This document shows positions 15,253 through 20,540 of a stretch of 20,540 nt of DNA, piece after piece (position 1 is the stretch's first letter; each line of letters starts with the position of its first letter). A program made the position numbers and the translations under genes. Source of the stretch: an uncultured Clostridium sp. (GTDB lineage Bacteria > Bacillota > Clostridia > Lachnospirales > Lachnospiraceae). Below the pieces are notes generated by a model. It saw only the letters and a list, made by a program, of their open reading frames with translations, was not told the origin of the DNA and searched no databases. The DNA is taken from the NCBI GenBank assembly GCA_902464345.1, contig CABQJA010000019.1, positions 1 through 20,540 of the forward strand. Reading direction: 5' to 3'.

Positions 15253-15290
15253 ATCTGTTATCTCCTTAAACTACTCTGTATGGGATTTTC

Positions 15291-15683
15291 TTAAATCCGA
15301 CTATTATTCAGCTGAAATGCAGCAGGCAATAATTCCCTCACTGTCAATTCCTCGATTCCATCCGAATCCTCCAGCAAAACGATTCCGTCCGGCATAAACT
15401 CAGACATTACTTGAAGGCATATTCCACAGGGATATGCCTTCCTATTTTCACTGCAGACAACTGCAATCTTATCAAATTCCCGCTGTCCTTCCGAAACAGC
15501 CTTAAAAATCGCAGTACGCTCCGCACAATTGGTAGCACCATACGATGCATTCTCTATGTTACAGCCATAGAACACCTGTCCATCCTTCGTCAGTAATGCC
15601 GCACCGACCTGAAATCCGGAATATGGTGCATATGCCCGTTCCATCGCCTGTTTTGCGTGCCCGATCAATGTCTCATTTGTCAT
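15291..15683 (-). CDS. cdd: Cytidine deaminase
   Basis: Cdd converts cytidine and deoxycytidine to the uridine forms in pyrimidine salvage. The protein is 130 residues, normal for the tetrameric zinc enzyme. Substrate-binding YSGFQVGAALL leads to NIEN. The zinc site is Cys53-Ala-Glu55 (NCAERTA) with Cys86 and Cys89 in PCGIC. I start it at the ATG at 15683, which has AGGAGAGG upstream and matches the family N-terminus. A longer reading from 15731 would add 16 unsupported residues and overlap the previous gene. It follows the DUF3048 gene by 10 bp. In many Firmicutes cdd precedes era, but here the next gene is a flippase. Confidence 0.96.
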   Translation of the reverse strand: MTNETLIGHAKQAMERAYAPYSGFQVGAALLTKDGQVFYGCNIENASYGATNCAERTAIFKAVSEGQREFDKIAVVCSENRKAYPCGICLQVMSEFMPDGIVLLEDSDGIEELTVRELLPAAFQLNNSRI

Positions 15684-15693
15684 AAGACCTCTC

Positions 15694-16764
15694 CTATTCG
15701 AATGTAACTCCTGCAGTATTTGCTGCATCAAAGTACGTAATCCATGTCTTGCCCGGATTCATGGACAGCTTATCACCGGACTCCGTATAGTAATGGATGG
15801 TTCCGTTCTCATACTTCCAGGTAATCGGAATATATTTACCGTTTGTTGCATAATATCCGTCTCCGGACTGATTATTCTTAACCTCCATCAGATAGCCGTC
15901 TGCAGAGTAGGTCTCCGCAAATAAGATCAGAACATTCTGGAAATGTAACTGTTCATTCGTCTGATCATCAATCTGCTCCTCTCCATACTGGAAACGGTAA
16001 TACTGCTGATCATCCTCATGATATTCAAACCACGGAACCCGATTTGCGTTAAATGCGGTCGTGATCTTTTTCGCACTGGAACCGTTCTCAAGATCTTTCA
16101 CCTTGGAATTAAAGGTAAACATCGGCTCATAGCTGCTGCTATGGGTTCTGGTAAATCCGGAATTTTCAAGAGCCTTATTTAATCCCTCTTCAGAAGTATA
16201 GGCATTATGTGGTGCCACTCTGGAATTATCACGATAGATAAAATAATTACCCAGGGCAGACATTCCGTCCATATGATCCTGACCACTGCTTGCCAGCTCG
16301 TTATCTGCAAGGGTTGAAGTTCCGATATGGCAGAAAATCGCATCCAGCTGCTCTGCCGCACGAACATAATACTGTCTAGCACTTCTTACCGGTCCGATCT
16401 TTTCCAGTCCGCTGTAATCAGAGAAAACAGCCATCAGACGGGTGATTCCGCCCTCTACAACCATCTCATAGATCACATCTGCCTGACCGATTCCGGACTG
16501 CGGCATTGCCTCTCCGATATTATTGATCATAATTGCGATTGGACGGTTCTGGTTTACCTCAGGATCTACCCATTCACCGGTTAGATCACTCTGTACCTTA
16601 CCTTCTGTGTTTACCAGCTCAATATCTGTAGCAGAACTCATTGCTTCTGTTGCAGCGGTAGATGCGGTGCTCGCATCCTCCTTACCGCAGCCGGTCATTA
16701 ACACTGACAGACCAAGTACGGCACTTACACTGACTGCAACTGTTTTTTTCATGAATCTTCTCAT
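15694..16764 (-). CDS. DUF3048 (YerB-like) lipoprotein
   Basis: This is a predicted extracytoplasmic lipoprotein of 356 residues. A Lys/Arg N-terminus and hydrophobic core end in LMTGC, with Cys26 as the likely lipidated residue, followed by a low-complexity Ser/Thr/Ala linker. The DUF3048 N-terminal domain is clear from RPIAIMINNIGEAMPQSG, ADVIYEMVVEGGITRLMAVF and GPVRSARQYYV. The C-terminal DUF3048 domain follows, with WFEYHEDDQQYYRFQYG and KTWITYFD. The molecular function is not known. The ATG at 16764 has GAGGTAG upstream. It sits between ybeY and cdd, a place where Firmicutes often carry dgkA, so it may be a clade-specific insertion. Confidence 0.92.
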   Translation of the reverse strand: MRRFMKKTVAVSVSAVLGLSVLMTGCGKEDASTASTAATEAMSSATDIELVNTEGKVQSDLTGEWVDPEVNQNRPIAIMINNIGEAMPQSGIGQADVIYEMVVEGGITRLMAVFSDYSGLEKIGPVRSARQYYVRAAEQLDAIFCHIGTSTLADNELASSGQDHMDGMSALGNYFIYRDNSRVAPHNAYTSEEGLNKALENSGFTRTHSSSYEPMFTFNSKVKDLENGSSAKKITTAFNANRVPWFEYHEDDQQYYRFQYGEEQIDDQTNEQLHFQNVLILFAETYSADGYLMEVKNNQSGDGYYATNGKYIPITWKYENGTIHYYTESGDKLSMNPGKTWITYFDAANTAGVTFE

Positions 16765-16795
16765 CTTTCTACCTCATTTCATTCCGGCCAGGAGA

Positions 16796-17296
16796 TTAAT
16801 CTCTTGTATAGCCCCTATTCTGTAATATTTCTTCCTGTTTTGCTTCCATGATAACTCGTTCCGCATCTTCTTCATGGTCATAACCACTCAGATGCAGCAT
16901 ACTATGTGCTACCAGAAATGCAAGCTCACGCTCCGGCGAATGTCCGAATTCCTCTGCCTGCTCATATACCTTATCCATGGATATTACAATATCCCCTAAC
17001 AGAAGCTCTCCGGTGTCACTGTTAAAGTAATCCTCCGGATGATCCTCTACGATTTCAAATTCCTCCGGATGATCAAACTCGATCATAGGAAATGAAAGCA
17101 CATCGGTCGGGCGATCAATCTGACGGTTCTCCCGGTTGATCTCCTGTATCTGCTCGTTATCCGTCAAAAGTACATTGACCTCCACATCATACGGACAACC
17201 GACATAATCGATTGCCGCTCCCACGATATCATGAATGATATGAAGGTAATCTATGGATATTTCACATAAATATTCATTCTCAATATTAACTGTCAT
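16796..17296 (-). CDS. ybeY: Endoribonuclease YbeY (rRNA maturation factor)
   Basis: YbeY is a metal-dependent single-strand endoribonuclease that takes part in 16S rRNA 3'-end maturation and ribosome quality control. The 166-residue length fits the family. The metal-binding H-x3-H-x5-H is at His131, His135 and His141 (AHSMLHLSGYDH). The conserved NRENRQIDRPTDVLSFP block is near residues 54-70, followed by GDIVIS. An acidic segment rich in Glu, Asp and His-Pro pairs (about residues 73-95) is a moderate insert typical of clostridial forms. The ATG at 17296 follows AGGAGG. It comes 59 bp after phoH, and a candidate promoter lies in that gap. Confidence 0.96.
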   Translation of the reverse strand: MTVNIENEYLCEISIDYLHIIHDIVGAAIDYVGCPYDVEVNVLLTDNEQIQEINRENRQIDRPTDVLSFPMIEFDHPEEFEIVEDHPEDYFNSDTGELLLGDIVISMDKVYEQAEEFGHSPERELAFLVAHSMLHLSGYDHEEDAERVIMEAKQEEILQNRGYTRD

Positions 17297-17332
17297 AATG
17301 CCTCCTAAATATCAATATCTAGTATCTTATTT

Positions 17333-17361
17333 ATTATAAACAACCAGATATATTATTACAA
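17333..17361 (-). promoter_or_regulatory. Candidate sigma-A promoter for ybeY and downstream genes
   Basis: On the minus strand, TTGTAA (17361-17356; 4 of 6 match to TTGACA) is followed after exactly 17 bp by a perfect TATAAT (17338-17333). The -35 element overlaps the last codon and stop of phoH. It would allow ybeY-DUF3048-cdd to be transcribed in growing cells even if yqfC-yqfD-phoH were sporulation-controlled. The evidence is motif and spacing only. Confidence 0.5.
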
Positions 17362-18354
17362 GTGTTTCGGTGGGGTTTTTACATTTTTTCCCTTTAATCG
17401 TTTCTCTTCATAAGCATCATAAGCGCTGACGATTTTCTGTACCAGCGGATGTCTTACCACATCCTGGCTGGTCAGACGGCAGATGCCGATCTCATCGATC
17501 TTTCCGAGAATCTTAAGAGCCTCATCCAGACCGGATTTAACATTCGGAGCCAGATCCTTCTGGGACAAATCTCCGGTTATGATGGCTCTGGAACCGAATC
17601 CGATTCGGGTCAGAAACATTTTCATCTGTGCCGGTGTCGTGTTCTGCGCTTCATCCAGAATAATATAGGCATTATCCAGAGTTCTGCCTCGCATATAAGC
17701 TAACGGTGCCACCTCGATCAGTCCCTTTTCCATATTCTTCAGGAAGGTTTCCGCACCCATGATTTCATATAAGGCATCATATAACGGTCGGAGATATGGA
17801 TCTACCTTGCTCTGCAGATCTCCCGGAAGGAAGCCGAGCTTCTCTCCGGCCTCAATCGCCGGTCTTGTCAGGATGATCCGGTTTACCTCATTATTCTTAA
17901 ATGCCCGGATTGCCATCGCCATTGCCAGATAGGTCTTACCGGTTCCGGCCGGTCCGATTCCGAACACGATCATCTTCTCTTCCAGCATATCCAGATATTG
18001 CTTCTGTCCATGGGTCTTGGCCTTTACTGGCTTCCCGTTGATCGTATGGCAGACAATATCCCGATCTAACTCTTCCATATGTCCGCTCTGTTCCGTAAAT
18101 ACGGTTGACAATACATAATCTACATTCTGTTCACTGATCTGATTGCCGCGCTTTGACATGCCGATCAATTCTTCTATGATCGTCTGTGCCTGCTGTACGG
18201 TACTCTCATTTCCGATTATCTTTAACTGATCACCGCGCATGATCAGGGTGACTGACAACGTCCGTTCGATCTTCTTGATATTTTTGTCAAACTGTCCAAA
18301 TACATTCAGCATATGCTCTGCAGGTATCTGAATTGCTGCTTCTACTGTATTCAT
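17356..18354 (-). CDS. phoH: PhoH-family ATPase
   Basis: This is a PhoH (PhoH-like, YlaK/YbeZ group) cytoplasmic P-loop ATPase of 332 residues. YbeZ-type members work with YbeY in RNA processing, and the adjacent ybeY fits this. The N-terminal 60-65 residues resemble a KH-type nucleic-acid-binding fold. Walker A GPAGTGKT is at residues 134-141, TRPAIEAGEKLGFLPGDL follows, Walker B ILDEAQN is near residues 232-238, and ITGDLSQKDL lies after it. The ATG at 18354 overlaps the yqfD stop in an ATGA arrangement with GGAGG upstream, so translation is probably coupled. All catalytic motifs are intact. Confidence 0.96.
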   Translation of the reverse strand: MNTVEAAIQIPAEHMLNVFGQFDKNIKKIERTLSVTLIMRGDQLKIIGNESTVQQAQTIIEELIGMSKRGNQISEQNVDYVLSTVFTEQSGHMEELDRDIVCHTINGKPVKAKTHGQKQYLDMLEEKMIVFGIGPAGTGKTYLAMAMAIRAFKNNEVNRIILTRPAIEAGEKLGFLPGDLQSKVDPYLRPLYDALYEIMGAETFLKNMEKGLIEVAPLAYMRGRTLDNAYIILDEAQNTTPAQMKMFLTRIGFGSRAIITGDLSQKDLAPNVKSGLDEALKILGKIDEIGICRLTSQDVVRHPLVQKIVSAYDAYEEKRLKGKNVKTPPKHL

Positions 18355-19577
18355 TCATTCTCCTCCGTTTGTCTGAGCTCTTCCTGCACCGTCAGCGGTC
18401 TTCCGTAACCGATCCGTTCCCATACCACAACCGTTCCGACGGCCTCACAGGTATTATCCCTGAAATCTATTGTAACATTATTTTCCATGATTTCTACTTT
18501 TTTTTCGGATAAATTACTGATATAGTTCTGAAACCGCTCCTGTGCCCGGTTCCTTGCCTCCTCTTCTGTATAGGTATGCATGGTCGGAATATATTCCTGA
18601 TACCGGTTTACCGTAAAGCTGCATGGTAACACGTAGGTGTGCCCCAGCTTTAATTTATGATTTTCTTCTACCTGATCATAATAATCATAGGCTTTGAACG
18701 GCAGCCGGAACTCTTTCAGAAAGTTTCCGAACTCAACGGTCAGGGAATACTGCGTTTTCCCGGTATAATCCTTCTCATAATATTGCATATCAAAGGAATC
18801 CGAGTACTGATATACGGTTTCTGCAATCACATCTCCATCCGCGGCAACCATATCCGTCTCCAATACTTCATCGAAATCATCATAGATATAAATCACGCCG
18901 GAAATCAGAGTATCTCCTTTGGCAACTGTCATACCGTTTTTCACGACCGGAGTGCCGTTCCGTGTGATCATCTCAACGATCACGCCGTCCTTTGCCGCCA
19001 CAATATCCTGTGGAGCCGCATCAGGCTGTATCACCTCGGTTCCCTCCAGTGTTTCCTTAATCTCCACATTCAGCTGCGTCCCCTTGATCTCACAGCTGAC
19101 CCATGCAATCTCCGGAAACGCTTCTCTTAATTCTTCCTCCAGTTGGTGGCAGTCTACCTTCGCTTTCCGACATCCGAGCTGTACGGCATTCTGTTCGATA
19201 TAATCCGCTACCTGTGCATCGGTATAAAAGTATGTACCATGTACATTTACATCCCAGATATACATCGACCCCCAGTATACCAATCCACACCCAATCAATA
19301 CTCCGAGGACCAGAAGCTTTCGTTTCCGATAACGGAAAAGCCAGAATGGAAGTCCATATTTTTGCCGGATTTCCAGTTTACATCCCGCCTTTTCCCGGAT
19401 AGCATCCAATTCCCGGAATTTTGACTGCTCCATAAAAAACAAATAGCCATGTTCATAAGGTTCTACTTCCCATACAGGAATCTCCTTATGCTTCATCAAT
19501 GAAAGAAAGCGCTCCGGCCGGTTTCCGGATACATAGACCTGCAAATATCCCTTTAACCAGGTTCTGATTCTGCCCAT
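18351..19577 (-). CDS. yqfD: Sporulation protein YqfD
   Basis: YqfD is a membrane protein of the Firmicute sporulation programme, produced in the mother cell under sigma-E in Bacillus; its mechanism is not settled. The 408-residue protein has an N-terminal domain with YLQVYVSGNRPERFLSL, one membrane segment at about residues 88-108, and a large domain presumed outside the membrane. That domain contains VAAKDGVIVEMITRNGTPVVKNG, a biotinyl-lipoyl-like beta segment. I prefer the ATG at 19577, five bases after GGTGG; the GTG at 19586 lies inside the ribosome-binding site and would add three residues. It begins 20 bp after the yqfC stop and overlaps phoH by 4 bp. This yqfC-yqfD-phoH order is conserved in Firmicutes. 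Confidence 0.94.
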   Translation of the reverse strand: MGRIRTWLKGYLQVYVSGNRPERFLSLMKHKEIPVWEVEPYEHGYLFFMEQSKFRELDAIREKAGCKLEIRQKYGLPFWLFRYRKRKLLVLGVLIGCGLVYWGSMYIWDVNVHGTYFYTDAQVADYIEQNAVQLGCRKAKVDCHQLEEELREAFPEIAWVSCEIKGTQLNVEIKETLEGTEVIQPDAAPQDIVAAKDGVIVEMITRNGTPVVKNGMTVAKGDTLISGVIYIYDDFDEVLETDMVAADGDVIAETVYQYSDSFDMQYYEKDYTGKTQYSLTVEFGNFLKEFRLPFKAYDYYDQVEENHKLKLGHTYVLPCSFTVNRYQEYIPTMHTYTEEEARNRAQERFQNYISNLSEKKVEIMENNVTIDFRDNTCEAVGTVVVWERIGYGRPLTVQEELRQTEENE

Positions 19578-19597
19578 AGCGTCCACCTTTTATTCTT

Positions 19598-19837
19598 TTA
19601 ACAATAATCTTCAAACTGAATCTTCTGAATCACACCCTGTATTTTCATATCAATATTGCCATAATATTCTATCCGCATTCCGTAACCCTTGATCTGTATT
19701 TCGGAATATTTACCGGCTACCCGGATCCGCTCATCTGTATACTCTATTAAGGTCTGATAATTTTCAAGCCATGCCTCTCCGGCACCGATTACCCGGAGTA
19801 CCATTACTTCCTCTGTCACATCTCTGGAAATCTGCAT
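19598..19837 (-). CDS. yqfC: YabP/YqfC-family sporulation protein
   Basis: This is a small sporulation protein of the YabP/YqfC family. Family traits are EAWLENYQTLIEYTDERIRV followed by a beta-rich IQIKGYGMRIEYYGNIDMKIQGVIQKIQFE segment. I start it at the ATG at 19837 (79 residues), seven bases after AGGGAG. The upstream ATG at 19855 would add six residues (MSGSFF) but has only a weak ribosome-binding site. The preferred start directly follows the T-run of the preceding gene's terminator, and its ribosome-binding site lies in the 3' arm of that hairpin. The yqfD gene follows 20 bp later (from ATG 19577), consistent with the usual yqfC-yqfD pairing. Confidence 0.92.
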   Translation of the reverse strand: MQISRDVTEEVMVLRVIGAGEAWLENYQTLIEYTDERIRVAGKYSEIQIKGYGMRIEYYGNIDMKIQGVIQKIQFEDYC

Positions 19838-19883
19838 AAAAAAACTCCCTGACATCTTTTTATATTATATGTCAGAGAGTTTT
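19838..19883 (-). terminator. Intrinsic terminator after the YloV/FakA-like gene
   Basis: On the minus strand a 15-base arm (19883-19869) pairs with 19855-19841, with one G-U wobble and a 13-nt loop. The T-run at 19844-19838 overlaps the end of the stem and extends three bases beyond it. It begins 13 bp after the stop at 19897. The stem is AT-rich at its base but contains CTCTCTGACAT in the core. The hairpin also includes the AGGGAG that serves yqfC. Confidence 0.75.
19861..19871 (-). promoter_or_regulatory. Possible sigma-E/sigma-K-like -10 element for yqfC
   Basis: In and beside the terminator loop the minus strand reads CATATAATATA. CATATAAT differs from the Bacillus sigma-E -10 (CATACAAT) at one base, and CATATAATA fits the sigma-K CATANNNTA pattern. 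It also contains TATAAT. No good -35 for any of these factors is seen at the right spacing, so this is weak evidence. A start just downstream would exclude the 5' arm of the hairpin and free the yqfC ribosome-binding site. Confidence 0.3.
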
Positions 19884-19896
19884 ATCCATTCCTGTT

Positions 19897-20540
19897 TTAT
19901 TCTACGGAAATCACATAATAGTAGATTGGCTGACCACCATAATGTAACTCGATATCGCAGTTCTTATATTTCTTCTCCAGAGCATCCAGTAATGCATTGG
20001 CATCGTCTTCCTGTACTTCATCTCCATAATAAATGCAGATCAGCTCGGAATCATCATCGACCATATCATCCACCAGTGCCATTGTCGTCTCATAAATATC
20101 TGTACCGACCGCCTGAATACCGGAATCCCCGATACCCATGATATCGCCTTCCCGGATCGTCTTTCCGTCAATGCTGGTATCACGGACTGCATACGTAACC
20201 TGACCGGTCTTAACTGCATGCATGGCTTCTGTCATGCCGGTGGTATTATCCTCGATCGTCTGTGACGGATCAAATGCGATGATTGCGGAAATTCCCTGCG
20301 GAACCGTCTTTGACGGAATTACCACGATCTTCTTATCCTCTACCAGACTCTGTGCCTGATTGGCTGCAAGAATAATGTTCTTATTGTTCGGAAGAATAAA
20401 TACGGTCTTCGCATTTACCTGATCGATCGCATTCAGCATATCCTCTGTGCTCGGATTCATGGTCTGACCGCCCTCGATCAGATAATCAACACCAAGTCCC
20501 TCAAAGATCTCATTGATTCCCTCACCGATCGTAACGGAAA
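19897..20540 (-). CDS. YloV/FakA-like DAK2-domain protein, C-terminal part (5' end outside window)
   Basis: This is the last 213 residues of a gene whose start lies beyond the right edge; the frame is open to the edge. Visible motifs are VTIGEGINEIFEGLGVDYLIEGGQTMNPSTEDML, NAKTVFILPNNKNIILAANQA, VIPSKTVPQGISA and a C-terminal LHYGGQPIYYYVISVE. These match the C-terminal region of YloV/FakA-type proteins. In characterised members this is the subunit that, with a fatty-acid-binding FakB/DegV partner, phosphorylates fatty acids. The N-terminal DAK2 nucleotide-binding domain is not in view, so kinase activity cannot be judged. The gene ends at an intrinsic terminator and is thus transcriptionally separated from yqfC. 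Confidence 0.9.
   Translation of the reverse strand, partial: SVTIGEGINEIFEGLGVDYLIEGGQTMNPSTEDMLNAIDQVNAKTVFILPNNKNIILAANQAQSLVEDKKIVVIPSKTVPQGISAIIAFDPSQTIEDNTTGMTEAMHAVKTGQVTYAVRDTSIDGKTIREGDIMGIGDSGIQAVGTDIYETTMALVDDMVDDDSELICIYYGDEVQEDDANALLDALEKKYKNCDIELHYGGQPIYYYVISVE

Noticed and set aside
16792..16803. 12-bp perfect palindrome (GAGATTAATCTC) at the ybeY stop
   Set aside because: It is mostly within coding sequence with no spacer or repeat copy in the window; chance is adequate.
18657..19130. A 157-codon plus-strand frame rich in Ile
   Set aside because: It is antisense to yqfD; its composition reflects the complement of Asp/Glu/Tyr-rich yqfD codons.
1..20540. Search for mobile elements, CRISPR arrays, toxin-antitoxin or defence genes, and structural RNA genes
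   Set aside because: Every substantial interval is filled by a recognisable chromosomal gene on one strand. There are no terminal repeats, transposase, integrase, spaced repeats or tRNA-like folds.

Overview
The window looks like core chromosome from a spore-forming Firmicute of the class Clostridia, most likely Lachnospiraceae. This rests on gene content and protein style (YqfC/YqfD-PhoH-YbeY, miaB-dtd-mutS-mutL, a DUF896 protein, a SpoVB-type flippase); the genus is not determined. Every gene I can support lies on the minus strand, so transcription runs from the right edge to the left. Coding density is very high: most gaps are under 60 bp and the longest is about 100 bp. I see no tRNA, rRNA, insertion sequence, prophage, CRISPR array or defence locus.

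From right to left, the window opens with the 3' part of a YloV/FakA-like gene, which ends at a good intrinsic terminator. A sporulation and RNA-metabolism block follows: yqfC, yqfD, phoH, ybeY, a DUF3048 (YerB-like) lipoprotein gene and cdd. The usual Firmicute neighbours pgpH/yqfF, dgkA and era are not between or beside these genes. Next come a SpoVB/MurJ-type flippase and a small membrane-anchored protein with a BofC-like C-terminus.

The central block starts with two overlapping flavoprotein genes (HI0933/YhiN type, then COG2509 type). These run into a proline-synthesis block: proB, a DUF896 gene, and one long ORF that joins 5-formyltetrahydrofolate cyclo-ligase to glutamate-5-semialdehyde dehydrogenase (ProA). 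ProB and ProA together make glutamate-5-semialdehyde, the proline precursor. A patatin-like gene follows, then miaB, dtd, mutS and the 5' 1.6 kb of mutL. MiaB and Dtd act on tRNA; MutS and MutL carry out mismatch repair.

I did not find a clear new multi-gene system. The best lead is the cyclo-ligase::ProA fusion. The reading frame at its junction is such that losing one G from a GGG run would recreate two closely spaced genes, so it may be a real fusion, a lineage-specific mutation or an assembly error. Other points worth checking are a yqfC ribosome-binding site placed inside the upstream terminator hairpin, a perfect 15-bp-stem palindrome between miaB and dtd, and a 15-bp tandem coding repeat with a nearby clamp-binding-like motif in the MutL linker.
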